A DNA stretch of 32,847 nt from Thiomicrorhabdus cannonii. GTDB taxonomy: Bacteria; Pseudomonadota; Gammaproteobacteria; Thiomicrospirales; Thiomicrospiraceae. The stretch is from assembly GCF_013391695.1 (NCBI RefSeq), contig NZ_JACBGH010000015.1:1-32847 (forward strand). The letters run 5' to 3'. The notes under the pieces were generated by a model that saw only the letters and a list, made by a program, of their open reading frames with translations, had not been told where the DNA came from and ran no database searches. Each line of letters starts with the position of its first letter. Position 1 is the stretch's first letter. The translations under genes were made by a program, and so were the position numbers. Shown piece after piece: positions 25,536-32,847 of this stretch.

Positions 25536-27164
25536 TCACCCTGCCAGCGCATCGCGCACCAGCTGCGGCGCCGATGCCAGCAACTGCTGCGTATAAGGAT
25601 GCTGCGGTCTGCGCATAATCGCCTCCACTGCCCCCTGCTCGACGATCCGCCCCTTCTGCATCACCGCCACGCGGTGCGCGATGGCCGGAATAATTGACAG
25701 GTCATGGGTAATAAACAGATACGACATCTGGTACTGCTGCTGCAACGACTCCAGCAACGCCAACACCTGCGCGCGCACCGACACGTCCAAGGCGCTGGTC
25801 GGCTCATCGCAGATAATCAATTCCGGCTCCACCGCCAAAGCGCGGGCGATGCCGATGCGTTGACGCTGCCCGCCGGAAAACTCATGCGGATAACGGTATT
25901 TATGTTCAGGCAAAAGCCCCACCTGCATCAGCAACTCCTCAATGCGCCCATCCTGTCCGGCCCTGTCTTTGGGCCCCACTTTCAGACTGGTCATGCCTTC
26001 ACGGATAATCTCGCCGATGGTCATGCGCGGATTCAAGGCCGAGAACGGATCTTGAAAAATCACCTGCACCTTACGGCGCAACGGCCGCATCTGCTTTTCG
26101 TTGAGCCGGGTCAGGTCCACCTCCACCCCGTCTGCACGATAACTCACCTTGCCGCCGGTGGCATTCACCAGCTTCAGAATCGCCTGGCCGATCGTGCTTT
26201 TACCGCTGCCCGATTCGCCCACCAGCGCCAACGTCTGTCCCCTGGGAATTTCCAAGGTCACGCCGTCCACCGCTTTAACGTAGCCCACGGTGCGCTGAAA
26301 CAGACCCTTTTTAATCGGGAAATGCACCTTGAGGTCATTGACCTCCAGCAAGGCGGCTGTTTCCTCGATTTGACGGTAGCGTCGCTCCGGCACCGCATCC
26401 GCCAAAAGTTTCTGCGTATAGGGATGTTGTGGATGACTGAAGAAATGGGCTTTGTCCGCCTGCTCGACAATCTCGCCCTGGCGCATCACCGCCACACGGT
26501 CGGCCATCTCGTGCACCACGCCCATATCATGGGTGATAAACAGAATCGACAGACCGCGTTGCTCGCGGATCTGCTTGAGCAGCTGCAAAACCTGTGCCTG
26601 AATGGTCACATCCAACGCGGTGGTCGGTTCGTCGGCAATCAACAACTCCGGCTCGCAAGCCAGCGCCATCGCAATCATCACCCGCTGTTTCTGTCCGCCG
26701 GAAAGCTGATGCGGATACCAGTCGTAACGGTTGGCCGCATCGGGAATCCCAACCTCTTCAAACAGCGCCACCACTTTGGCGCGCGCCGCTTTGGACGACA
26801 GGCGCAGATGCACGCGCAACACCTCGGCCACCTGATCGCCCACTTTCATCACCGGGTTCAAGGAGGTCATCGGCTCCTGAAAAATCATCGCCACTTGCTT
26901 GCCGCGCACCGCCTGCATCTGCTGTTCGGTCAGCGTCAATAACGACTGTTCATGCAAATTGATGCGCCCGCCGCTGATGCGCAAGGCTTCCGGCAGCAAG
27001 CGCATAATCGCCAGACTCGTCAGCGACTTACCGCTGCCCGATTCGCCCACCAGAGCAAAAATCTCACCTTTGCGCACTTCAAAGGAGATCCCCTTTAACA
27101 GCGGCGTTTCACCCACCTGAATCTGTAGATTTTCAACCTGTAAAACCTGCGGAATAACCTGCAT
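25536..27164 (-). CDS. yejF: Peptide ABC transporter, duplicated ATPase
   Basis: 542 residues with two complete ABC ATPase domains in one chain: Walker A GESGSGKS at 40-47 and 316-323, signatures LSGGQKQR (154) and FSGGQRQR, Walker B LLIADEP and LIICDEP, and the oligopeptide-type HPYTQ(K/Q)LL ends. It powers the permeases encoded just upstream. The relatives import oligopeptides (YejF is part of the microcin C/peptide importer). A good AGAGG precedes the ATG by seven bases. Last gene of yejABEF. Confidence 0.93.
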   Translation of the reverse strand: MQVIPQVLQVENLQIQVGETPLLKGISFEVRKGEIFALVGESGSGKSLTSLAIMRLLPEALRISGGRINLHEQSLLTLTEQQMQAVRGKQVAMIFQEPMTSLNPVMKVGDQVAEVLRVHLRLSSKAARAKVVALFEEVGIPDAANRYDWYPHQLSGGQKQRVMIAMALACEPELLIADEPTTALDVTIQAQVLQLLKQIREQRGLSILFITHDMGVVHEMADRVAVMRQGEIVEQADKAHFFSHPQHPYTQKLLADAVPERRYRQIEETAALLEVNDLKVHFPIKKGLFQRTVGYVKAVDGVTLEIPRGQTLALVGESGSGKSTIGQAILKLVNATGGKVSYRADGVEVDLTRLNEKQMRPLRRKVQVIFQDPFSALNPRMTIGEIIREGMTSLKVGPKDRAGQDGRIEELLMQVGLLPEHKYRYPHEFSGGQRQRIGIARALAVEPELIICDEPTSALDVSVRAQVLALLESLQQQYQMSYLFITHDLSIIPAIAHRVAVMQKGRIVEQGAVEAIMRRPQHPYTQQLLASAPQLVRDALAG

Positions 27165-27190
27165 ATTTTGCCTCTTTAGGATTGCGGGGG

Positions 27191-28540
27191 TTATGACGTT
27201 TGCGAACGCGGGTCAAGCACGCGCTGCACCCGGTCCGAAAACAAATTGGCGGCCAGCACCAAACAAAACATAAAAATAAAGGCGGCAAACAGCGACCACC
27301 AGACCATCGGCTCGCGCGCCATTTCCAAACGCGCCTGGTTAATCATATTGCCCCAGCTGTGCATGGTGGGGTCAACCCCTACACCGACATACGACAACAC
27401 CGCCTCCGCCAGCACCAAGCCGCTGAAATCCAGCACCACCGCAATCAGGACAATATGCATCACATTCGGCAGAATGTGGCGGCCGATAATCGTGAAACGG
27501 CTCACGCCAAACGCCCGTGCGGCGGTCACAAACTCGATCTGGCTGATTTTCAGGGTTTCGGCGCGCAGCAGACGGCACAACCCGGTCCAGCTCGTCATTC
27601 CCAGAATCAGCACCAAAAATAGTAGACGCATATCGGCACGCTCCTCGGTGGAGCTGAACCATTCCGGATGGTTGCCGATCATGACCTGCATCACCAGCAC
27701 CGCGGCGGCGATCAGCAAGACGCCCGGAATGGAGTTCAAGGTGGTGTAGAGATACTGAATGACATCATCTACCCAACCTTTGAACAGGCCGGCTGCAATC
27801 CCCAACAGCAAGGCCACCGGCAGCATCACCAAGGTGGTCAGCACACCAATCAGCACGCCGGTGCGGATGCTTTTGAGGCTTTCGTACAACACATCGCCGC
27901 CGACCTTGTCGGTACCCAGCACGTGGTAGGAAAAACTTAATTGATAAAGCCAGCTCATCGCCAACAGCAACAGCAATACCGTCAAGTAAGCCGTTTTCCA
28001 CGGCAGCTGCGTACGCCCCTGCCATACCGCCCGGGCCTGAGCAACAAACGAGACGTCATTAACACGGCTTCGCCACAAAAGATGCACAGCAGTCGCCAAA
28101 GTAAAAATCAACAGGCCGGCCAGCAGAGCTTTGCCGCTTTCCCACAGCATCGAGGCCGCAGGGTTGATATGCTGCAGCGGCTGATAGAGCATCGCCACCG
28201 TGCCGTCCTCCAGCGTCTGCAGGGTACGGTTGTACTCGGTCAAGGCAAACGGCGCCGAATAGGTGCGTTCCTGCACCGTGGCCAAATGCGCCAACAGCGC
28301 GTCAAGCACGCTCTGCAGACCTTGCCCCGCCTCCTGCTGAGTGAAATGAATCGAATCCAGCAACGCCAGCAGCACGTAGAACAGCAGCACAATCGCCGAA
28401 ACCATCGCCACCTTGGATTCAAACACCTGCATCCATTGGCGGCGCACCTGCACCGAACGACTGACGATTCTGCCCCACGCCGCCAGCGCAGCAATCAACC
28501 CCCAAATCAAACCATCGGTCCACAATAAGGTCAGACTCAT
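27191..28540 (-). CDS. yejE: Peptide ABC transporter permease with extended N-terminus
   Basis: 449 residues. The C-terminal part (about 230-445) is a DppC/YejE-type BPD_transp_1 permease: HVLGTDKVGGDVLYESL, and the EAA-like loop EFVTAARAFGVSRFTIIGRHILPN. The first 220 residues add three or four transmembrane helices and a periplasmic loop (about 65-137, DSIHFTQQEAG and ERTYSAPFAL), against about 341 residues in E. coli YejE. ATG at 28540 overlaps the yejB TGA by one base (TGATG). A GTG one codon earlier is possible. Contains two AACAGGCCGG copies (27783, 28110). Confidence 0.9.
   Translation of the reverse strand: MSLTLLWTDGLIWGLIAALAAWGRIVSRSVQVRRQWMQVFESKVAMVSAIVLLFYVLLALLDSIHFTQQEAGQGLQSVLDALLAHLATVQERTYSAPFALTEYNRTLQTLEDGTVAMLYQPLQHINPAASMLWESGKALLAGLLIFTLATAVHLLWRSRVNDVSFVAQARAVWQGRTQLPWKTAYLTVLLLLLAMSWLYQLSFSYHVLGTDKVGGDVLYESLKSIRTGVLIGVLTTLVMLPVALLLGIAAGLFKGWVDDVIQYLYTTLNSIPGVLLIAAAVLVMQVMIGNHPEWFSSTEERADMRLLFLVLILGMTSWTGLCRLLRAETLKISQIEFVTAARAFGVSRFTIIGRHILPNVMHIVLIAVVLDFSGLVLAEAVLSYVGVGVDPTMHSWGNMINQARLEMAREPMVWWSLFAAFIFMFCLVLAANLFSDRVQRVLDPRSQTS
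27783..27792 (+). repeat. AACAGGCCGG copy inside yejE
   Basis: Reads TGAACAGGCCGGCTGC; on the gene strand it encodes Ala-Gly-Leu-Phe. Confidence 0.5.
28110..28119 (+). repeat. AACAGGCCGG copy inside yejE (second)
   Basis: Reads AAAATCAACAGGCCGGCC, with A-rich 5' flank; it encodes Ala-Gly-Leu-Leu-Ile on the gene strand. Confidence 0.5.
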
Positions 28541-29517
28541 CACTGCAACCTCACGCGCGGATCAAAATAGGTATAGGAAATGTCGGTCAGAATCAGGCCG
28601 ACGATATAGAGCACCGAACCGAGGAACACCATCGCCTTGACGATGGCAAAGTCCTGCGCATTGATCGCATCAATGGTATAGCTGCCCAGCCCCGGAATGC
28701 CAAAGAACGACTCCATAATCAAGCTGCCCATAAACAGCGTCGGAATCACCACGACCACGCCGGTCAGAATCGGCAGCAGACCGTTCTGCAACACATGGCC
28801 GAACAGCACCTTGATTTCGGACAGCCCTTTGGCACGCGCCGTGCGCACATAGTCCTTGTTGATCTCCTCCAGAAACAGGCTGCGATACCAGCGCACCCCG
28901 CTGCCCAATCCGGCAAACACCCCGATGACTACCGGCAGAACCACAAACTTCAAACCGTCCCAGCCGCCTTCGTAACCGGAAATCGGCACCCAGTGCCAGA
29001 TTTTGCTGAACAGCAACTGGCCGGCAATGATATAAAACAGCCCCGATACCGACATGATCGCCACCGCCACCATCATGCTCGCCGTGTCCAACACCGAACC
29101 GCGGAACAACACAATCAAAAGCGCTAGGGCGATATTCGTCACCAACGCGATCACAAACGTCGGCAAGGCAATCTGCAGACTCGGCCACATGCGCTCGTAA
29201 ATATCGGCCGAAATCTGCCTTCCGCTGTCAGATTGGCCGAAATCGAACACAAACAGCTTCAAGGATTCTTCCACAAACAAGGTGTCGGAAATTTTCGACA
29301 GGCCGGGTGCCTCGCCATTGAAAAACAGCGGTTTGTCGTAACCGTGATCGGCTTTCCAGGCGGCGATCATCTCCGGTGTGGTCTGTTTGGCACCGAGTTG
29401 CGCACGCGCCATGTCTTCGGGCGTGTTGACCATAAAAAACAGCGCAAAAGTGATCAGATTCACGCCGATCAGAATCGGCACGGCAAACAACAATCGACGA
29501 ATAATATAAGCCAACAT
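28540..29517 (-). CDS. yejB: Peptide ABC transporter permease
   Basis: 325 residues: DppB/YejB-type permease beginning MLAYIIRRLLFAVPILIGVN, with a periplasmic loop (about 35-105) and the C-terminal BPD_transp_1 core (YVRTARAKGLSEIKVLFGHV, ESFFGIPGLGSYTIDAI). The start ATG at 29517 is where the family begins and overlaps the yejA TGA by one base; the frame stays open upstream but within yejA. It pairs with the next permease. Confidence 0.94.
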   Translation of the reverse strand: MLAYIIRRLLFAVPILIGVNLITFALFFMVNTPEDMARAQLGAKQTTPEMIAAWKADHGYDKPLFFNGEAPGLSKISDTLFVEESLKLFVFDFGQSDSGRQISADIYERMWPSLQIALPTFVIALVTNIALALLIVLFRGSVLDTASMMVAVAIMSVSGLFYIIAGQLLFSKIWHWVPISGYEGGWDGLKFVVLPVVIGVFAGLGSGVRWYRSLFLEEINKDYVRTARAKGLSEIKVLFGHVLQNGLLPILTGVVVVIPTLFMGSLIMESFFGIPGLGSYTIDAINAQDFAIVKAMVFLGSVLYIVGLILTDISYTYFDPRVRLQ

Positions 29518-31724
29518 CAGAAACGTTCCTCCGTTGCGACCAGGCGTTTGGTCTGGCGCGCACGATAGGCGCGGTATAGCGGATAAACCGCCAATAGAAG
29601 CAGCGCGAACACTAAGATCAACGGCCAAATGACCGGCTGGTTCCACTGTTGCTGCATCGCCGTCCGTTGTGCGGCGTCGATGCGCTTGTATTTAAGGGTG
29701 TTATTGGCCAACGGATTCGCCCAGACATTGTGATACCAGCCGTGATAGAGCGCCAAGGACTGCGGATAAAAACCCCAAACCCAAGGCGCGTCGCGTTGCG
29801 CAATAGCCACCATCTGCGCAATCAAATCCCGTCTTTCTGGAGAATCGGCCATGGTTTTGATCTGCTCGAACAAGCGGTTGAATTCCGGATTATCGTAATT
29901 GGCGCTGTTGATGCCTGCGCCGTTGGTATGAATCGCCGCATTGCCGCCGTACAGCAAGAACAGGAAGTTTTCCGGATCGGGATAATCGGCATTCCAGCCC
30001 CACACGAACATCTGCGCCTTGGCACCGCGAACCTTGTCCTGAAAACGGTTGTAATCGGTGGCACGAATCACTAGCTCAATCCCCAACTTGGCGAACTGCT
30101 TGCGGTACCAGTTGAGCTGCGCCTTGCTGTCGGGGCCGGTCGCCGGGGTATCAAAATAGAGCGTCAGCGGCGAACCGTCGGGCAGCCGTCCTTCGGGATA
30201 ACCTGCCTCAGCAAGCAGGCGTTTGGCCTGCTCAAGCGCTTTACGTTGTGCGCGGCCGTTTTGCCATTCAAACGTGTAGGGGTTCAACCCGGCCTGTCCG
30301 GTTTGATAACCGCTGATTCCCGGCGGAATCGGCCCTTGTGCGGCCACACCGCGGCCGTTGAGGAAAATGGTGATGTATTCGTCGTAATTCACCGCAATGC
30401 TCAACGCCTGGCGCAGTTTTCGCTGTTGCTCGCTGTAACCGCCCACCACCGGATCGGCCATATTGAATCCAAGATACATAATCGTCGGCTGGACCGTCGT
30501 CAGAAAACCGATGCCCTTATCCTGCATCTCCTGTGTCAGCTGCATACCGCCGCCGGCGCCAATCGAAACCGCCTGGTCGAAACTGTCCGAACTCACACCG
30601 GATGCATCGTAATATCCCTGCAGAAACTTGTTCCACAAAGGCACGCTCTCTTTTTCCAGGGTATAGACCACCTCTTTGATGAACGGCAGCTTTTTGCCGG
30701 CATCGTTCAACAAAGCCGCATCCGCGCCTTCGGCCAAACCATCAACGGGATAGAACTCATCATGAAAATTCGGATTGGCGACAAGCCGCATGCGTTTATT
30801 GGGATTGTTTTCCGCCAGATAATAAGGCCCGGTACCCACCGGCGAGGTATCGAGCGTAATGTTCTTGGCCACCAATCCGGGCTGTTTGTAAAAGCGTTCC
30901 GCTTCCCACGGAATCGGCGCGAAGAAGTTCATGCTCAACCAATAAAGAAACTGCGGATACTCACCTTTAATGCGGATGGAAAATCGATATTTATCAATGA
31001 CTTTTACGCCTGAAATCGCGTAATTCCTTAAATCGAAAAAACGGTTTTTAACTTGCGGATCCCCGGCGATTTTGGCGGCATAATCCTCACTGGCCAAACT
31101 CGAAAACTCGCGCAAACCAACAATGTAATGCTGCATGGTGTCCAGTATCGGCGAGTGGTTCTGGCGCAACCCCATGCGCTTGATGGCATACACATAATCT
31201 TCGGCAAGCAACTCCCGCGTGCCCTGCTCCTTGAAATCCGCCACGCTATGAATCGTTTTGAGTTGCGCCTCACTCAAATCGCCGTACTTGAGGCGCCCGT
31301 CCTGCATCACAAAAGCCGGATGCGGCTGGTAAAAGACATTGGGCTTTAACGTCAAGGTGTATTCGCTGTAAGCAACGGTTTGATTGTTTTGCAGCGCTTG
31401 CCCCGCAGCGTTCAAATAGCGAACCTCAGGCAGTGTTTGCAGGGTCAACGGCTCCAGCGTATAAGGACGTTTTAGATAATGATATTGCAGAGGCGGTTCG
31501 TAGATTTGTCCAAGAATAGACCATTCGTTGGAACTGTAGGAGACTACCGGATCGAGGTGCTTGGGCGGTTCGGAAAAGGAACTGAACAAGGTGGACGACT
31601 CAATCTGCGCATGGCTATAAGGCTGATTCCACAACGCTTGACAGCCGACTGACGAAAATACCGAAAAAAGCAGCAACGCCGACAACAGAAAAACAGACAA
31701 TCCGTTGGTTTTTGCAGACCCCAT
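29517..31724 (-). CDS. yejA: Peptide-binding protein of the Yej importer, possibly anchored at both ends
   Basis: 735 residues, longer than the usual 600. The SBP_bac_5 fold is seen in DPVVSYSSNEWSILGQIYEP, MYLGFNMADPVVGGYSEQ, RQALSIAVNYDEY and NADYPDPENFLFLLYGG. The N-terminus looks like a lipoprotein signal (SVFLLSALLLFSVFSSVGC, Cys28), with Ser at the -3 position, less usual for a lipobox. Near the C-terminus (about 700-717, WPLILVFALLLLAVYPLY) lies a transmembrane helix followed by a basic tail (RARQTKR). ATG at 31724 is assumed; a GTG at 31739 would add five residues (VKNRW). First gene of the operon. Confidence 0.87.
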   Translation of the reverse strand: MGSAKTNGLSVFLLSALLLFSVFSSVGCQALWNQPYSHAQIESSTLFSSFSEPPKHLDPVVSYSSNEWSILGQIYEPPLQYHYLKRPYTLEPLTLQTLPEVRYLNAAGQALQNNQTVAYSEYTLTLKPNVFYQPHPAFVMQDGRLKYGDLSEAQLKTIHSVADFKEQGTRELLAEDYVYAIKRMGLRQNHSPILDTMQHYIVGLREFSSLASEDYAAKIAGDPQVKNRFFDLRNYAISGVKVIDKYRFSIRIKGEYPQFLYWLSMNFFAPIPWEAERFYKQPGLVAKNITLDTSPVGTGPYYLAENNPNKRMRLVANPNFHDEFYPVDGLAEGADAALLNDAGKKLPFIKEVVYTLEKESVPLWNKFLQGYYDASGVSSDSFDQAVSIGAGGGMQLTQEMQDKGIGFLTTVQPTIMYLGFNMADPVVGGYSEQQRKLRQALSIAVNYDEYITIFLNGRGVAAQGPIPPGISGYQTGQAGLNPYTFEWQNGRAQRKALEQAKRLLAEAGYPEGRLPDGSPLTLYFDTPATGPDSKAQLNWYRKQFAKLGIELVIRATDYNRFQDKVRGAKAQMFVWGWNADYPDPENFLFLLYGGNAAIHTNGAGINSANYDNPEFNRLFEQIKTMADSPERRDLIAQMVAIAQRDAPWVWGFYPQSLALYHGWYHNVWANPLANNTLKYKRIDAAQRTAMQQQWNQPVIWPLILVFALLLLAVYPLYRAYRARQTKRLVATEERF

Positions 31725-31775
31725 CCAGCGATTTTTCACTAAAGCCCCATTACTTGAGATAGACAAACAATTGCC

Positions 31776-31781
31776 ATTATA
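31776..31781 (-). promoter_or_regulatory. -10 box of the yejABEF operon
   Basis: The minus strand reads CGCTATAATGGC, with a perfect TATAAT about 50 bases upstream of the chosen yejA start. The -35 position holds CTAATT. The region overlaps the divergent fabI promoter. Confidence 0.6.
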
Positions 31782-31807
31782 GCGAATAATTTACGCCAAA
31801 TTAGCGT

Positions 31808-31813
31808 TATAAT
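31808..31813 (+). promoter_or_regulatory. -10 box of the fabI promoter
   Basis: GCGTTATAATGC gives a perfect TATAAT 92 bases before the fabI ATG, leaving a leader of about 85 bases. The -35 position holds AATAAT, poor. It faces away from the yejA promoter across about 26 bases, so the two may compete for RNA polymerase. Confidence 0.55.
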
Positions 31814-31850
31814 GCTGCGATTAACTTTGTCTTAATGTTAATTATTTATG

Positions 31851-31884
31851 CGCTGTCATCCAACCTTTTACTGCTTAGACAGCG
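31851..31884 (+). repeat. 7-bp inverted repeat in the fabI leader
   Basis: CGCTGTC (31851-31857) and GACAGCG (31878-31884) are perfect complements around 20 bases, ending 21 bases before the fabI start. It could be a leader hairpin or an operator; no regulator is known. Confidence 0.5.
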
Positions 31885-31905
31885 TTCTACATAATGGAGA
31901 AAAAC

Positions 31906-32685
31906 ATGGGATTCCTAACTGGAAAGAAAGCCTTAATCATCGGGGTTGCCAATAACAAATCGATTGCCTATGGCATTGCCAAGCAAATGCACGAGCAAGG
32001 CGCTGAAATCGCCCTCACCTATCAGAACGAAAAATTGAAAGGACGTGTCGAAAAAGTCGCTGAAGAACTGGGCTCATCCATCGTACTGCCATTGGACGTC
32101 GCCAACGATGAGGAAATCGCAGCGGTTTTCAGCGAACTGGCCAAAACCTGGACTGACGGGCTGGACATCCTGGTGCACTCGGTCGCCTTCGCACCACGCG
32201 AAGAGCTGGAAGGCCGCATGATCGACGCTTCCAGCCGTGAAGGCTTCAAAATTGCGCACGACATTTCCGCCTACAGCCTGACCGCCTGCACCAAAGCCGC
32301 ATACAACATGCTTAAAGCCAAGCAGGGTGCGGTTTTAACCGTTTCTTATCTGGGGGCGGAACGCGCCGTACCTAACTACAACGTCATGGGTATCGCCAAA
32401 GCATCACTAGAAGCCACTGTCCGCTATTTGGCGGCCGATTTGGGTCAGGATGGTATTCGTGTCAATGCTGTGTCTGCAGGCCCTATCCGCACTTTGGCGG
32501 CAGCCGGTATTAAAGACTTCCGCAGCATGCTGGATAAAGCCGCCGCCTCTACACCCTTGCGTCGCAACGTGACGATCGAAGAAGTCGGCAATACCTCCGC
32601 CTTCCTCTGCTCCGATCTGGCCTCGGGCATCACCGGCGAAATCACTTACGTTGACGGCGGCTACAATATCACCGCGTCGAACTAA
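31906..32685 (+). CDS. fabI: Enoyl-[acyl-carrier-protein] reductase (NADH)
   Basis: Last step of each round of fatty acid elongation. 259 residues of the SDR fold: [20 protein letters not shown] with the nucleotide-binding [13 protein letters not shown], the ENR active pair Tyr-x6-Lys in [11 protein letters not shown], and [16 protein letters not shown]. Alanine stands where E. coli has the triclosan-linked Gly93 (HSVAFAP), as in several sensitive enzymes. ATG at 31906 has GGAG about eight bases upstream; the ATG four codons earlier is part of the ribosome-site region. It ends 36 bases before an IS. Confidence 0.97.
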   Translation: MGFLTGKKALIIGVANNKSIAYGIAKQMHEQGAEIALTYQNEKLKGRVEKVAEELGSSIVLPLDVANDEEIAAVFSELAKTWTDGLDILVHSVAFAPREELEGRMIDASSREGFKIAHDISAYSLTACTKAAYNMLKAKQGAVLTVSYLGAERAVPNYNVMGIAKASLEATVRYLAADLGQDGIRVNAVSAGPIRTLAAAGIKDFRSMLDKAAASTPLRRNVTIEEVGNTSAFLCSDLASGITGEITYVDGGYNITASN

Positions 32686-32721
32686 GCAGAACCTCGCTTT
32701 AAACCTTAAAACCGCACTTGT

Positions 32722-32847
32722 TGAAGTGACCCCAAAAACTTGGACATTTTAGTTAAGCGGTACCCAAGGCCTGATTTCGATACTCTATCGGACTCAGGCC
32801 TTTGAGTTTCTGCTTGATGCGTTTGTGATTATAGTACTCAATATAGT
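32722..32847 (-). mobile_element. IS3-family insertion sequence, 3' end, cut by the window edge
   Basis: It begins (as the 3' end of an IS read on the minus strand) with TGAAGTGACCCC at 32722, the partner of the end at 126. It contains the last codons of orfB. The element starts 36 bases after fabI. It has the same orientation as the left IS. The outer flanks (TGT here, CCA at 127) do not match, so the two edges are not simply the two sides of one insertion with a target duplication. Confidence 0.85.
32753..32847 (-). CDS. IS3-family transposase OrfB, C-terminal fragment
   Basis: On the minus strand the frame reads [20 protein letters not shown] followed by [10 protein letters not shown] and TAA at 32755-32753. 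[19 protein letters not shown] is the typical C-terminal end of IS150-group OrfB, the DDE transposase. The catalytic DDE residues lie beyond the edge. Confidence 0.9.
   Translation of the reverse strand, partial: YIEYYNHKRIKQKLKGLSPIEYRNQALGTA

Noticed and set aside
25704-26942. A 412-codon open frame opposite yejF
   Set aside because: Antisense to the two ABC ATPase domains, with His/Arg/Gln-rich composition and no motif; a shadow frame.
29518-29646. A 43-residue N-terminal extension of YejB
   Set aside because: It would overlap the 3' end of yejA in another frame, is not hydrophobic, and the family starts exactly at the ATG at 29517.
32182-32190. FabI alanine at the E. coli Gly93 position as triclosan resistance
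   Set aside because: Ala at this place is native in sensitive enzymes such as those of Bacillus; no sign of selection.
32711-32719. ACCGCACTT, the reverse complement of the Haemophilus uptake core AAGTGCGGT
   Set aside because: Only one exact copy was noticed; about 0.25 are expected by chance, and the flanks do not fit. The abundant motif here is a different one.
1-32847. Composite transposon flanked by two IS copies
   Set aside because: Everything between is essential core genome in conserved order; the IS copies are more simply assembly-breaking repeats.
1-32847. CRISPR arrays, tRNA or rRNA genes
   Set aside because: No regularly spaced repeats and no recognisable tRNA or rRNA sequence were seen.

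Overview
The window is an almost fully coding, core-genome stretch of a gammaproteobacterium. Gene order supports this: gyrA-serC-pheA-hisC-tyrA-aroA-cmk-rpsA-ihfB is the well-known gammaproteobacterial 'supraoperon', and rpsF-rpsR-DUF2232-rplI-dnaB-alr and ubiG-HAD phosphatase-YciK-like SDR are also pseudomonad/gammaproteobacterial arrangements. Overall impression of the proteins (moderate GC, A-rich intergenic regions) suggests a Thiomicrospira/Hydrogenovibrio-like lineage, but that is a guess from memory. No tRNA, rRNA, CRISPR or prophage genes were seen. No gene-free stretch exceeds 300 bases.

Layout. Both edges lie inside IS3-family (IS150-group-like) insertion sequences in the same orientation: the 5' end of orfA at the left edge and the 3' end of orfB at the right edge. 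The sequence therefore probably ends where a repeat broke an assembly. From left to right: a SPOR-domain cell-envelope protein; a divergent 42-residue membrane peptide; a minus-strand operon alr-nudF-small membrane protein-MATE pump-ychJ downstream of dnaB; the ribosomal operon rpsF-rpsR-DUF2232-rplI behind a very good promoter; pyrF and lapA (without the usual lapB between them); ihfB, rpsA, cmk, aroA, tyrA, hisC, pheA, serC and gyrA, all minus strand and divided by intrinsic terminators; a plus-strand operon ubiG-gph/mupP-SDR; a strong bidirectional terminator; a DUF502 protein and a small membrane protein; a YejABEF-like peptide ABC importer; and plus-strand fabI.

How the genes work together: aromatic amino acid synthesis (aroA, tyrA, pheA, hisC as aromatic aminotransferase), serine/PLP synthesis (serC), nucleotide synthesis (cmk, pyrF), replication and topology (dnaB, gyrA, ihfB), translation (rpsA, rpsF, rpsR, rplI), ubiquinone (ubiG), fatty acids (fabI) and peptidoglycan (alr, SPOR protein, possibly mupP plus the Yej importer).

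The most unusual signal is not a gene. A motif, consensus ACTCAACAGGCCGGGTA with an A-rich 5' flank, recurs far more often than chance allows. Its AACAGGCCGG core was found at least seven times by eye, in genes (different reading frames) and between genes. Two copies form a perfect 24-bp inverted repeat that makes a terminator. This pattern is the hallmark of DNA uptake sequences in naturally competent bacteria (Haemophilus USS, Neisseria DUS), and I do not know of this motif being described as one. Other notable points are a peptide-binding protein that seems anchored at both ends, an SDR lacking its catalytic Ser, and a PheA with an altered TRF motif.
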